DNA of 64,000 bases from Fictibacillus fluitans (GTDB taxonomy: Bacteria > Bacillota > Bacilli > Bacillales > Fictibacillaceae), in the NCBI RefSeq assembly GCF_030418125.1, contig NZ_JAUHTR010000015.1, positions 1-64,000 on the forward strand, in the 5' to 3' direction. How positions within the stretch are numbered: the stretch's first letter is position 1; the number at the start of each line of letters is the position of its first letter. The notes beneath the pieces are model-generated. The model saw only the letters and a list, made by a program, of their open reading frames with translations, was not told where the DNA came from and ran no database searches. Positions 52,166 through 61,225 of this stretch are shown in pieces. The position numbers and the translations under genes are program-made.

Positions 52166-52184
52166 TATAATGAAAGCGCATACA
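52166..52184 (+). promoter_or_regulatory. -10 box and cre-like site of the rocE-like gene
   Basis: TATAAT at 52166-52171 abuts TGAAAGCGCATACA (52171-52184), a one-mismatch cre site. CcpA there would block transcription. The -35 is not clear. Confidence 0.5.
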
Positions 52185-52207
52185 TATAAACAACAAGAGG
52201 TGAACAG

Positions 52208-53614
52208 ATGAACAGTAATCAGAACAATCAAGAGCTGAAGCGCAGCATGAAGGCCCGGCACTTATTTATGATTTCTTTGGGTGGGGTGATCGGAACAGGG
52301 TTTTTTCTGGGCTCCGGGATGACCATTCATGATGCCGGTCCGGCAGGTGCTGTGCTTTCTTATTTGGTGGGCGGTTTTATCATGTACTTAACGATGCTTT
52401 GCCTTGGCGAGCTTTCGGTCGCCATGCCGGTATCCGGTTCTTTCCAGACGTACACGTCCAAATTCATCGGGCCCGGTACGGGCTTTGCGGTGGGCTGGCT
52501 GTACTGGCTGGGCTGGGCAGTTACCGTAGCGCTGGAGTTTTTATCCGCATCTGCTCTTATGCAGCGCTGGTTTCCCCACTCTGAGCTCTGGATGTGGAGC
52601 CTGATTTTTGCGGCAGTGCTGTTCGGGTTGAATGCCTTGTCGGCAAAAGCATTTGGAGAGGCTGAATTTTGGTTCGCAAGCATAAAGGTAATTGCTATTA
52701 TTCTGTTTATCGTTCTTGGCGGAGCGGCCATGTTCGGGTTCATTGATATGAAAGGGGCCGCTGCGGCACCTGCCTTCACCAACTTTTTATCAGATGGCTG
52801 GTTTCCGAACGGGTTTACCGCTTTATTTGTGACCATGATTGCTGTGAACTTTTCCTTCCAGGGAACCGAATTAATCGGGATTGCTTCAGGGGAAAGTGAA
52901 AATCCGGAAAAAACGATTCCACGTTCCATTAAGCAAACGGTATGGCGGACACTATTTTTCTTTGTCCTGGCCATTGGTGTGCTGGCAGCTCTAATGCCGA
53001 TGGAGAAGGCTGGCAAAGTGGAAAGCCCGTTTGTTGTCGTGTTTGACAGCATCGGAATTCCTTATGCGGCAGATATTATGAATTTTGTCATTCTGACGGC
53101 ATTGCTGTCTGTCGCCAATTCAGGTCTTTATGCCGCGACAAGAATGCTCTATTCGCTGTCAAAGGAAGGAATGGCAAGTCCAAAGCTTGGCAAAGTCAAC
53201 CAGCGCGGGATTCCTATGAACGCGCTGTACATTACGATCGGTGTGGCGCTTTTATCCCTGTTATCCGGTTTTAAAGCAGAAAAGACCGTCTTTGTATGGC
53301 TGCTCTCCCTTGCAGGACTTGGAGCCCAAGTGGGCTGGATCGCCATTACTGCCTCACAGCTGGCGTTCAGGAGAAAATATATCCGCAATGGCGGTAAGAA
53401 AGAGGACTTGAAATTTAAAGTGCCGCTTTATCCCATCTTGCCAATTGTGGCCACTACCCTTAACACGGGAGTCCTGGTGAGCATGGCTTTTGATCCGGAG
53501 CAGCGCCTGGCTCTTTACCTTGGAGTTCCGTTCTTTATCGGCTGTTATCTCTACTATTACCTGGTCATCAGGAAAAAGGAAAAAGCGGGAACGCTTCGAC
53601 GGGAAGTTATTTAA
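52208..53614 (+). CDS. rocE: Amino-acid permease, RocE-like (AAT/APC family)
   Basis: A 468-residue transporter with 12 helices. The start (SMKARHLFMISLGGVIGTGFFLGSG) and FMYLTMLCLGELSVAMPVSGSFQTY, GTELIGIASGESENPEKTIPRSIKQT and LLSVANSGLYAATRMLYSLSKEG are near-identical in pattern to B. subtilis RocE (arginine/ornithine). Exact substrate is by resemblance. ATG 52208 follows AGAGGTG. Carbon catabolite control is suggested by the cre-like site. Confidence 0.8.
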   Translation: MNSNQNNQELKRSMKARHLFMISLGGVIGTGFFLGSGMTIHDAGPAGAVLSYLVGGFIMYLTMLCLGELSVAMPVSGSFQTYTSKFIGPGTGFAVGWLYWLGWAVTVALEFLSASALMQRWFPHSELWMWSLIFAAVLFGLNALSAKAFGEAEFWFASIKVIAIILFIVLGGAAMFGFIDMKGAAAAPAFTNFLSDGWFPNGFTALFVTMIAVNFSFQGTELIGIASGESENPEKTIPRSIKQTVWRTLFFFVLAIGVLAALMPMEKAGKVESPFVVVFDSIGIPYAADIMNFVILTALLSVANSGLYAATRMLYSLSKEGMASPKLGKVNQRGIPMNALYITIGVALLSLLSGFKAEKTVFVWLLSLAGLGAQVGWIAITASQLAFRRKYIRNGGKKEDLKFKVPLYPILPIVATTLNTGVLVSMAFDPEQRLALYLGVPFFIGCYLYYYLVIRKKEKAGTLRREVI

Positions 53615-53616
53615 TA

Positions 53617-53658
53617 AAAAGCAGCAGTGCTGATGTAATCAGTCTGCTGCTTTTTTTG
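53617..53658 (+). terminator. Terminator after the rocE-like gene
   Basis: AAAAGCAGCAG pairs with CTGCTGCTTTT, with an inner CTGAT/ATCAG, followed by T-run. Confidence 0.85.
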
Positions 53659-53684
53659 TATCTTTTTCCATTCAGGTGTTCAGA

Positions 53685-53713
53685 TTGACAAAAACAAGGG
53701 ATTTCGGTATCAT
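53685..53713 (+). promoter_or_regulatory. Sigma-A promoter of nhaC
   Basis: TTGACA (53685-53690), 17-base spacer, TATCAT (53708-53713). Further downstream, AGCGTTTA is directly repeated in AAGCGTTTAAGCGTTTAAG (near 53746). Confidence 0.8.
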
Positions 53714-53805
53714 AACATATTGTTACAATACTTCAATGCATAAAAGCGTTTAAGCGTTTAAGTGAAATTTAAAAAAGATTAAAGTGCATCAGGGAGAGAT
53801 CACAC

Positions 53806-55203
53806 ATGAACAGTAAAGTGAAATTGCCGGGAGTTATCCTGTTATTTATATTCATTGTAGGCACTATGTTTACAAGCATGGTTTTTGTAAAAGTAGAACC
53901 CCACATTCCTTTGTTTCTTTGTGTTGTACTGACGGGGATTTTTGCTTTGTTTTGGGGAGCAGACTGGAAGCGGATTGAGCGCGGTTTGATAGCAGGAGTG
54001 GTCAGCGGCATACAGCCTCTTTTGCTTTTGATGATGATTGGCCTTGTGATCGCAAGCTGGATGATAAGCGGGGCTGTTCCAACGCTTCTTTTTTACGGGA
54101 TGGATTTTATTCAGCCTGAATGGTTTGCGCTGAGCGCCTTGTTTATTACCATTCTTGTTTCAACATTTACTGGCAGCAGCTTTACTACGGCTAGCACGGT
54201 TGGAGTAGCCTTAATGGGGATTGCACATGTATTGAACGTCAACCCTGGACTTGCTGCCGGGGCGATCGTATGCGGTGCCTGTTTTGGAGACAAGATGTCA
54301 CCATTATCAGATTCCACCAACCTTGCTTCTGGCACAGTAGGTGTGAACTTGTTTGAACATATTCGGCATATGATGTGGACGACGGTGCCTGCGCTTGTTA
54401 TTACAGCGATCATTTTCTTTTTTGCCGGACATCAGGGCTCAGGTGCCTCTTTGGCCCAGTTGGCGGAGATGAAAAAGACGTTGGGAGACCATTTTGAAAT
54501 TACACCTGTTACGCTTATATCTCCACTCATCGTCATGCTGATGGCATTTCGAAAGCTGCCCATACTCCCTACGCTGCTTACAGGCGTTATAACGGCTGTA
54601 ATTACAGCTTTCGTATTGAATGCAGATATAACCATCGCCCAGATGATGAATGCATTAGAAAATGGGATGAACCTGAAAACGGGGAATGAAGCCGTTGATG
54701 CGATCGTCAACAAAGGTGGCCTCGTTCCAATGATGTGGTCGGTCGCGCTCATTATTATTGCACTTTCCCTTGGCGGTCTTCTTCACGAACTTGGCGTCAT
54801 TGACGTGCTGCTCGGTTCAGTGGAGAAACAGCTCAAGAAAACAGGGAATCTGATCGCAGCCACGGCGGCCTCTGGTTTAGGGGTTAATTTGCTCACGGGG
54901 GAAATGTATCTATCCATTCTCCTTCCCGGCCAGGCGTTTAAGAAGCATTTTGAAAAGAACGGGGTACCGCTGAAGAACCTTTCAAGAACAATGGAAGATG
55001 CGGGGACGCTGATTAATCCACTCGTTCCATGGAGTGTAAGCGGAGCGTTTTTTGCGGCAACGCTCGGCGTATCGGCACTCGACTATATTCCATATGCCTT
55101 CTTGCTTTACCTTTCTCCGCTATTTACCTTGATTTACGCATACAGCGGAATTGGGCTCGGAATGAAAAAAGACAAATTAGCATCCGTAACAAAGGCTTCC
55201 TAG
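53806..55203 (+). CDS. nhaC: Na+/H+ antiporter NhaC family
   Basis: A 465-residue membrane protein with about 11-12 helices. Family blocks: GLIAGVVSGIQPLLLLMMIGLV, STFTGSSFTTASTVGVALMG, GACFGDKMSPLSDSTNLAS and FLIRTMEDAGTLINPLVPWS-like NPLVPWSVSG. It exports Na+ in exchange for protons (or, in some relatives, malate/lactate coupled). ATG follows AGGGAGA. It has its own sigma-A promoter and terminator. Confidence 0.85.
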   Translation: MNSKVKLPGVILLFIFIVGTMFTSMVFVKVEPHIPLFLCVVLTGIFALFWGADWKRIERGLIAGVVSGIQPLLLLMMIGLVIASWMISGAVPTLLFYGMDFIQPEWFALSALFITILVSTFTGSSFTTASTVGVALMGIAHVLNVNPGLAAGAIVCGACFGDKMSPLSDSTNLASGTVGVNLFEHIRHMMWTTVPALVITAIIFFFAGHQGSGASLAQLAEMKKTLGDHFEITPVTLISPLIVMLMAFRKLPILPTLLTGVITAVITAFVLNADITIAQMMNALENGMNLKTGNEAVDAIVNKGGLVPMMWSVALIIIALSLGGLLHELGVIDVLLGSVEKQLKKTGNLIAATAASGLGVNLLTGEMYLSILLPGQAFKKHFEKNGVPLKNLSRTMEDAGTLINPLVPWSVSGAFFAATLGVSALDYIPYAFLLYLSPLFTLIYAYSGIGLGMKKDKLASVTKAS

Positions 55204-55205
55204 AA

Positions 55206-55234
55206 AGCATCCGGAAATTTTTCCGGATGTTTTT
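55206..55234 (+). terminator. Terminator after nhaC
   Basis: GCATCCGGAAA pairs with TTCCGGATG(T) followed by TTTTTT. Confidence 0.85.
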
Positions 55235-55239
55235 TAGTG

Positions 55240-55298
55240 TTGAAAATGCTTACATATGGTGTTATATTGTTTTTACTAGTTACGAAAACGTTTACGTA
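55240..55298 (+). promoter_or_regulatory. Sigma-A promoter and LacI operator of the regulator gene
   Basis: TTGAAA (55240-55245), 17-base spacer, TATATT (55263-55268). TACGAAAACGTTTACGTA at 55281-55298 follows where the transcript should start; a near-identical site lies in front of the transporter gene at 56357-56374. Autoregulation is therefore likely. Confidence 0.7.
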
Positions 55299-55316
55299 GA
55301 GAAAGAAGGGCTTAAA

Positions 55317-56327
55317 TTGTCCTACACGATCAAAGATGTTGCCAAAAAGGCCAATGTCTCAGTGGCGACTGTGTCCAGGATTCTGAACAATCTGCCGGGG
55401 TATTCGGAGAAAACCAAAGAGAAGGTGCTGCAGGTTATTGCGGAAATGGGGTATCAGCCAAATGCGATCGCACGCGGCCTGATCAACAAAAAAACAAAAA
55501 CATTGGGAGTGCTGCTTCCAGCAGTTTCAGATACCTTTGCTTCGGTTGTTCTCAGCGGGATTGAAGACATGGCACATGAGCTGGATTACAGTGTAATGGT
55601 CTGCAACACCGATAAAGACGGAAAGCGCACAATGAAATATTTGCAGGCTCTCCGCGAAAAACAAGTGGATGGCATCGTTTTTGTCAGTGAATTTTTTAAG
55701 GAAGAATACTACAACGCCATCATTGCCATGGATCTCCCGGTGGTGCTTGTTTCAACCAAGTCACAGTATGACGTGCCTTTCATAAAAGTGGATGATAAAA
55801 AAGCAGTGTTTGACGGCGTGACCTATCTCCTCGAAAGAGGCCATCGTTCCATCGGGATGATAGCAGGAACAAAAGGGGATCCGATTGCCACCCTGCCGAG
55901 AATTGAAGGCTATAAAAAGGCCCTTCAGGATAACGGGATTTCTGTGGACAAGAGGAAGATTGCTTTCGGGGATTTCGGATTTGAAAGTGGAATAACCGCA
56001 GCAAAAGAACTGCTGGACCATAATGAAGGCCTTACCGCCATTTTCTGCTCCAGTGATGAAATGGCTGCAGGTGCCTTGTCCTATCTGTACAGAATATCCA
56101 TCCGGGTGCCTGACCAAATTTCCATTATCGGATACGATAATACGAAGGTGGCAGAAATGGCCATTCCGCCGCTCACTACCGTAGGCCAGCCGCTCTATGA
56201 AATGGGAAAAAATGCAGTAAAAATGCTGCTGGACAGAGAAACAGAGGAGTCGCAGAGTGTTTTCATGCCCCATCATATTGTGGAAAGAGAAACGGTCAAA
56301 GTGATTGAAAAGGAAGAAGCAGAGTAA
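55317..56327 (+). CDS. LacI-family transcription regulator of the oligosaccharide operon
   Basis: A 336-residue repressor. The helix-turn-helix is YTIKDVAKKANVSVATVSRIL, with hinge NAIARGL, and the periplasmic-binding-like sugar domain has TLGVLLPAVSDTFASVV, RGHRSIGMIAGTK, AIFCSSDEMAAGAL and IGYDNT. TTG 55317 follows AAGGG and begins the HTH exactly; the frame runs back to 55029 through the nhaC end and is rejected. It heads the transporter/glucosidase operon with matching operators. In B. subtilis the similar MsmR precedes msmE-amyDC. Confidence 0.88.
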   Translation: MSYTIKDVAKKANVSVATVSRILNNLPGYSEKTKEKVLQVIAEMGYQPNAIARGLINKKTKTLGVLLPAVSDTFASVVLSGIEDMAHELDYSVMVCNTDKDGKRTMKYLQALREKQVDGIVFVSEFFKEEYYNAIIAMDLPVVLVSTKSQYDVPFIKVDDKKAVFDGVTYLLERGHRSIGMIAGTKGDPIATLPRIEGYKKALQDNGISVDKRKIAFGDFGFESGITAAKELLDHNEGLTAIFCSSDEMAAGALSYLYRISIRVPDQISIIGYDNTKVAEMAIPPLTTVGQPLYEMGKNAVKMLLDRETEESQSVFMPHHIVERETVKVIEKEEAE

Positions 56328-56374
56328 ACCAAGGTTTGCTCTTTATTTTAACAACATTACGTAAACGTTTACTT
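56322..56374 (+). promoter_or_regulatory. Terminator and LacI operator before the binding-protein gene
   Basis: GAGTAAACC/GGTTTGCTC forms a small stem followed by TTTATTTT (56323-56350), then TTACGTAAACGTTTACTT (56357-56374), close to the operator in front of the lacI gene. Shared core: ACGxAAACGTTTAC. It could also bind CcpA, since it resembles a cre. Confidence 0.6.
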
Positions 56375-56394
56375 AAAAAAGAGGTGAAGCCCCT

Positions 56395-57624
56395 ATGAAG
56401 AAAATGATAGCGTTGATTACTGCTTTATCCGTTACCGCAGGCCTCCTTTCCGGCTGCTCTGATAAGGAGGAGAAGGGCGGAAAAATCCATCTTGAATTTT
56501 TCCAAAATAAGCCCGAGGCCGTGGGAACCTTTGACAAGCTGATCGCCAAGTTTGAAAAAGAGCATCCAAACATTGATATCCAGCAGAACAATGTGCCCGA
56601 TGCAGAAACCGTCCTGCGAACAAGGCTGGTGAAGGAGGATGTACCGGATATTCTCGGTATTGGCGGAAATGCCACGTATGGTGATATTGCAGAAGCTGGT
56701 GTCTTTTACGACTTTACGAAGGATCCAGTGGTGGATAAGGTAATTCCCAACTATGTGGATACGTTGAATCAGCTGGCGGGCAATAACAAGGAAGTCAATG
56801 GCATTCCTTTTGCAACCAATGCCAATATGGTTCTCTATAACAAGGAAAAGTTTCGCGAACTGGGGCTGGATGTACCAAGAACGTGGGATGAACTGATTGG
56901 GACAGCCAAAAAAATCAAGGCTGCCGGCGAGGTACCGTTTTACTTAACATTAAAAGATGCCTGGACCGCCATGGTGCCATTCAATTCCCTGGTTGCCAAT
57001 ACACAGGGAAATAATTTCTTTGAAGAAAAAAATGAAGGGCAGGCCTCCTTCCAAAAGCGGTATGGAGAAGCGTCGGATAAGATGCTGACATTGCTGAAGT
57101 ACGGCCATAAGGATAACTTCGGAAGAGATTACAACTCGGGAAACAAAGCGTTTGCCAATGGAGAATCTTTCATGTATCTGCAGGGGAACTGGGCGATTTC
57201 GTCCATCAAAACCATTAATAAAGACATTGATATCGGAACCTTTCCGCTCCCGGCGACCAATGATCCCAAAAAGAACAAGCTCGTTTCGGGGGTAGATACG
57301 GCGCTGACGATGGCGAAGGATAACCCTTATAAAAAAGAATCCCTTCTGTTTATCAACTTTTTGCTGAAGCCTGAAAACACAAAGCTGTACATGAAGGACC
57401 AGAACAGCTTTTCTGCGGTTAAAGGGGTACTGCAGGATGACCCCACGCTGTCAAACCTGAATCCGTACTTTGAAAAGCAGCAGATCACCGGTTTTCCGGA
57501 GCACTTCTTTCCTGCAAGTATTCCGATCGCCAATCTTGTTCAGGGATTTTTGATATCGAAGGATGAAAAAGAATTTTTGAAAAAATTGGACACGGAATGG
57601 GACAAAGTAAAAGTCCGGCAGTAA
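56395..57624 (+). CDS. Sugar ABC transporter substrate-binding lipoprotein (MsmE/MalE-like)
   Basis: A 409-residue extracellular lipoprotein. Signal peptide with lipobox LLSGC (Cys ~20), then a type-1 sugar-binding fold (KIHLEFFQNKPEAV, GIPFATNANMVLYNKEKF, GNWAISSIKTI). It delivers a maltodextrin, isomaltose or related oligosaccharide to the two permeases downstream. Operon is regulator, binding protein, two permeases, glucosidase; the ATPase is missing here and would be a shared one elsewhere (MsmX type). Confidence 0.85.
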   Translation: MKKMIALITALSVTAGLLSGCSDKEEKGGKIHLEFFQNKPEAVGTFDKLIAKFEKEHPNIDIQQNNVPDAETVLRTRLVKEDVPDILGIGGNATYGDIAEAGVFYDFTKDPVVDKVIPNYVDTLNQLAGNNKEVNGIPFATNANMVLYNKEKFRELGLDVPRTWDELIGTAKKIKAAGEVPFYLTLKDAWTAMVPFNSLVANTQGNNFFEEKNEGQASFQKRYGEASDKMLTLLKYGHKDNFGRDYNSGNKAFANGESFMYLQGNWAISSIKTINKDIDIGTFPLPATNDPKKNKLVSGVDTALTMAKDNPYKKESLLFINFLLKPENTKLYMKDQNSFSAVKGVLQDDPTLSNLNPYFEKQQITGFPEHFFPASIPIANLVQGFLISKDEKEFLKKLDTEWDKVKVRQ

Positions 57625-57651
57625 ACAGGGTGAAAAAAGGAGGAACATGGG

Positions 57652-58515
57652 ATGAATAAAAACAGCAAAGCCTTTTACTGGATGGCCCTTCCGGCACTCT
57701 GTTTATTTTTTATCTTTCATACGATCCCTGTTATTCAAGGGATCATATACAGCTTTACCAACTATAAAGGGTATGGGGATTACCAGTTTATCGGGCTGAA
57801 AAATTATATCAATCTGTTTCAGGATGACCGTGTGTTTGCATCATACGGATTCACGTTTAAATTCGCTATAATTTCTACCATTCTGGTGAACATTATCAGT
57901 CTCATGATTGCACTGGGGCTGAATGCGAAAATCAAGTTCAGAAACACGCTCCGGGGGATTTTCTTTATTCCCAACATCTTGAGCATCCTGATTGTCGGTT
58001 ACATTTTCAACTACATTTTCGCGTTCTTTGTGCCTCAGATTGCCCAGAAGGCCGGAGTAACTTCACTGACCGAAAACATTCTCGGCAACCCGGACCTGGC
58101 CTGGATCGGTGTTGTTATCGTTGCGGTCTGGCAGGCAGTGGCGTTCAATACGATCCTGTATTTAGCCGGTTTGCAGACGATTCCAGGAGATTTATATGAA
58201 GCGGCCAATCTCGACGGTGCCGGCCGGTGGCATACCTTCCGCCATATCACATTTCCGCTGATTGCATCCTTTTTCACGATTAACATGGTACTTGCCATGA
58301 AGAATTTCCTGATGGTATTCGACCATATTATTGCCCTTACAGGCGGCGGACCTGGACAAGCAACAGAAGCCATTTCCTTACTGATCTACAGAGGCGGTTT
58401 CCAAGGCGGAGAATTCGCCTATCAGGCAGCAAACTCGGTGGTTTACTTTATTATCATCGTCGCCATTTCCGTGTTTCAGATTAAAATTCTTCAAAAAAGA
58501 GAGGTGGACATGTAA
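57652..58515 (+). CDS. Sugar ABC transporter permease 1 (AmyD/MalF-like)
   Basis: 287 residues with six helices and the cytoplasmic EAA loop EAANLDGAGRWHTFRHITFPLI (positions ~183-204). Pairs with the next permease; the ATPase that would bind this loop is not in the window. ATG follows AAAGGAGGAA. Stop overlaps the next ATG by one base. Confidence 0.88.
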   Translation: MNKNSKAFYWMALPALCLFFIFHTIPVIQGIIYSFTNYKGYGDYQFIGLKNYINLFQDDRVFASYGFTFKFAIISTILVNIISLMIALGLNAKIKFRNTLRGIFFIPNILSILIVGYIFNYIFAFFVPQIAQKAGVTSLTENILGNPDLAWIGVVIVAVWQAVAFNTILYLAGLQTIPGDLYEAANLDGAGRWHTFRHITFPLIASFFTINMVLAMKNFLMVFDHIIALTGGGPGQATEAISLLIYRGGFQGGEFAYQAANSVVYFIIIVAISVFQIKILQKREVDM

Positions 58516-59333
58516 TGAGCCGAAAAATAAATTGGCCGTTAACGATTCTATTAATCATCTGTTCACTGTTCATATTATTTCCGCTGTATTTGACCGTGGT
58601 TACGGCATTAAAAACACCGGAAGAAATGGGAAAATCACTGCTTACGCTGCCCAATAGCTTTCATTGGCAGAACTTTGTGGAAGCCGTCCGCCTCACCAAC
58701 TTTTTTCACTCATTCCGCAACAGCGCCATTGTGACCGTATTTACCGTAGTATTTACGCTCCTGACGAACTCGATGGTTGCCTATGCGATTGCACGAAACA
58801 TGCACCGGAAGTTTTTTAAAACACTCTACTATTATTTTGTCAGTGCAATGTTCGTACCTTTTCCGATCATCATGCTTCCAGTCGTAAAGGAAACGAGCTT
58901 TCTGGGTCTTAACAACATGGCGGGCCTTATCTTTTTATACATCGTTTATGGCCTTGCTTTTAATATTTTCATCTATGTCGGCTATATCAAGTCGATCCCG
59001 TATTCTCTGGAGGAAGCAGCTTATGTGGATGGAGCGAGTACATGGAAGGTGTTCTGGAAAGTTATCTTTCCGCTTCTTGCCCCGATTAACGCGACGGTCG
59101 GCATATTGACCTGCCTGTGGGCGTGGAATGACTTTCTCCTGCCGCTCGTCATCTTGAGCAACCGTGATGCCATGACATTGCCGCTTGTGCAATATGTATT
59201 CCAGTCACAGTTCACGACAAACTATAACCTGGCTTTTGCTTCCTATTTAATGGCCCTGTCCCCGATGATCATTGTCTATCTTTTTGCACAAAAATGGATC
59301 ATCAGCGGTGTCACCAGGGGAGCAGTAAAATAA
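58515..59333 (+). CDS. Sugar ABC transporter permease 2 (AmyC/MalG-like)
   Basis: 272 residues, six helices, EAA loop EEAAYVDGASTWKVFWKVIFP and the typical C-terminus FAQKWIISGVTRGAVK. Co-translated with permease 1 by a one-base overlap. With the binding protein it forms the oligosaccharide importer. Confidence 0.88.
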   Translation: MSRKINWPLTILLIICSLFILFPLYLTVVTALKTPEEMGKSLLTLPNSFHWQNFVEAVRLTNFFHSFRNSAIVTVFTVVFTLLTNSMVAYAIARNMHRKFFKTLYYYFVSAMFVPFPIIMLPVVKETSFLGLNNMAGLIFLYIVYGLAFNIFIYVGYIKSIPYSLEEAAYVDGASTWKVFWKVIFPLLAPINATVGILTCLWAWNDFLLPLVILSNRDAMTLPLVQYVFQSQFTTNYNLAFASYLMALSPMIIVYLFAQKWIISGVTRGAVK

Positions 59334-59363
59334 AATCTATGATGAAAGCAGAGTGAATGCTCT

Positions 59364-61046
59364 ATGAACAAAACGTGGTGGAAAGAAAGCGTAGTCTATC
59401 AAATTTACCCGAGAAGCTTCAGCGACTCCAACGGGGACGGTATTGGGGATATTAATGGAATCATTGAAAAGCTGGATTATTTAAAAGAGCTTGGCATTAA
59501 TGTTATTTGGCTGTCACCTGTCTATCAGAGCCCGAACGACGATAATGGCTACGATATCAGCGACTACCAAAAGATCATGGATGAGTTCGGAACGATGGAA
59601 GATTGGGAGAGGCTCCTTGCTGAAATGCATAAACGCGGCTTAAAGCTCATCATGGATCTTGTAGTCAATCATTCCTCCGATGAGCATGCCTGGTTTAAGG
59701 AATCCCGCAAATCAAAGGACAATCCGTACCGCGATTATTATATTTGGAGGCCTGGAAAAAACGGGGCAGAGCCAAACAACTGGGAATCTGTATTCAGCGG
59801 ATCGGCATGGGAGTATGATGAAGCGACAGAGGAGTATTACCTGCACGTTTTCAGTAAAAAACAGCCAGATCTGAACTGGGAAAATCCGAAGCTTCGGGAG
59901 GAAGTCTACCGAATGATGAAGTTCTGGCTGGATAAAGGGATTGACGGCTTCCGTATGGATGTCATTAATTTCATTTCCAAAGTGCCCGGACTCCCGGATG
60001 CTGAAAATCCCCACAATCAGAGATATGCCTGGGGCGGGGATTACTTTATGGACGGACCAAGAATCCATGAATTTATGAATGAGATGAATCAAAACGTTCT
60101 TTCTCAATACGATGTGATGACCGTGGGTGAAATGCCCGGGGTAACAACGGAGGAAGCCGCTCTCTATACCGACGGGGAACGAAGGGAGCTTAACATGGTG
60201 TTCCAGTTCGAGCATGTGGATCTTGATACGGGACCAGGCGGGAAGTGGGACCTTAAGCCTCTTGAGCTAAAGGATTTGAAGGCAACCTTCACGAAGTGGC
60301 AAAAAGGCTTGGAAGGCAAGGGCTGGAACAGCTTATATCTGAATAACCATGACCAGCCGCGGATGGTTTCCCGATTCGGAAACGACAAGGAGTATCGTGT
60401 GGAGTCGGCGAAAATGCTGGCGACTTTCCTTCACATGATGCAGGGAACGCCTTACGTGTACCAGGGTGAAGAAATCGGCATGACCAATGTCCGTTTTGAA
60501 ACGATCGAGGAATATGAGGACATTGAAACGCTCAATATGTATCGTGAAAAGGTAATGGATGGGGGAGAAGATCTGGCACAGGTCATGAACTCGGTCTATG
60601 TAAAAGGCCGCGACAATGCCCGTACTCCAATTCAGTGGGATGACAGTGAGAATGCAGGATTTACAGAAGGCAATCCATGGCTGAAGGTAAATCCAAACTA
60701 TAAAGAAATCAACGCAAAACAGGCGATGGAAGACCCTGAATCCATTTTTCATTTTTATAGAAGGCTGATCCAGCTGCGCAAAGAGAATGAAATTATTGTA
60801 TACGGGAATTATGATTTGCTTCTGGAAGAGCATCCTCATATCTATGCATACAGCCGCACACTGGGCGGGGAAAAGCTTCTAGTGATGCTGAACTTTTCTG
60901 ATGAGCGGCCGGTATTTGAGATGCCGGAGGAAATGGAATTCTCTGATCATGAACTGATGATCAGCAATTATGAAGTTCATGCGGAAGAAAGCATACAAAC
61001 GGTTGAACTGAAGCCATATGAAGCCCGCGTTTACCGATTGAAGTGA
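59364..61046 (+). CDS. malL: Oligo-1,6-glucosidase (GH13_31, MalL-like)
   Basis: A 560-residue cytosolic enzyme that cleaves alpha-1,6 links of isomaltose and related sugars. GH13 residues: nucleophile D199 in GFRMDV, acid/base E256 in VGEMPG, and D330 in NNHDQPR. V200 directly after the nucleophile is the residue associated with alpha-1,6 specificity in this family, as in the B. cereus enzyme. Start WWKESVVYQIYPRSF is canonical. Last gene of the LacI-controlled operon; weak ribosome site, probably helped by coupling. Closed by a terminator. Confidence 0.92.
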   Translation: MNKTWWKESVVYQIYPRSFSDSNGDGIGDINGIIEKLDYLKELGINVIWLSPVYQSPNDDNGYDISDYQKIMDEFGTMEDWERLLAEMHKRGLKLIMDLVVNHSSDEHAWFKESRKSKDNPYRDYYIWRPGKNGAEPNNWESVFSGSAWEYDEATEEYYLHVFSKKQPDLNWENPKLREEVYRMMKFWLDKGIDGFRMDVINFISKVPGLPDAENPHNQRYAWGGDYFMDGPRIHEFMNEMNQNVLSQYDVMTVGEMPGVTTEEAALYTDGERRELNMVFQFEHVDLDTGPGGKWDLKPLELKDLKATFTKWQKGLEGKGWNSLYLNNHDQPRMVSRFGNDKEYRVESAKMLATFLHMMQGTPYVYQGEEIGMTNVRFETIEEYEDIETLNMYREKVMDGGEDLAQVMNSVYVKGRDNARTPIQWDDSENAGFTEGNPWLKVNPNYKEINAKQAMEDPESIFHFYRRLIQLRKENEIIVYGNYDLLLEEHPHIYAYSRTLGGEKLLVMLNFSDERPVFEMPEEMEFSDHELMISNYEVHAEESIQTVELKPYEARVYRLK

Positions 61047-61051
61047 AAAAT

Positions 61052-61088
61052 TGAGCTGTCCCTCGCTTGAGTGAAGAGACAGCTCTTT
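61052..61088 (+). terminator. Terminator after malL
   Basis: GAGCTGTC/GACAGCTC stem followed by TTTTTA. Confidence 0.8.
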
Positions 61089-61111
61089 TTAGTTAACCAT
61101 AATCACTGTTT

Positions 61112-61184
61112 GGCCAGTAAGTTTTTGATTTCGGCCAGTAAAATGTTCATTTTAGCCAGTAACTTCCGGATTTCGGACAGAAAA
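61112..61184. repeat. Short phased repeat array, GGCCAGTAA core
   Basis: GGCCAGTAA-like cores start at 61112 (TGGCCAGTAA), 61133 (CGGCCAGTAA), 61154 (AGCCAGTAA) and 61175 (GGACAGAAA): exactly 21 bases apart each time with unrelated spacers. Related in core and period to 51161-51231. The gap between the malL terminator and the peroxiredoxin gene holds nothing else. Confidence 0.75.
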
Positions 61185-61225
61185 TCTTTAAAAACTGCTT
61201 GTATTGGTGTCATCGCTCCAGCCGC

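Noticed and set aside
55029-55316. N-terminal extension of the LacI-type regulator
   Set aside because: It overlaps the end of nhaC, its terminator and the regulator promoter; the helix-turn-helix begins at TTG 55317.
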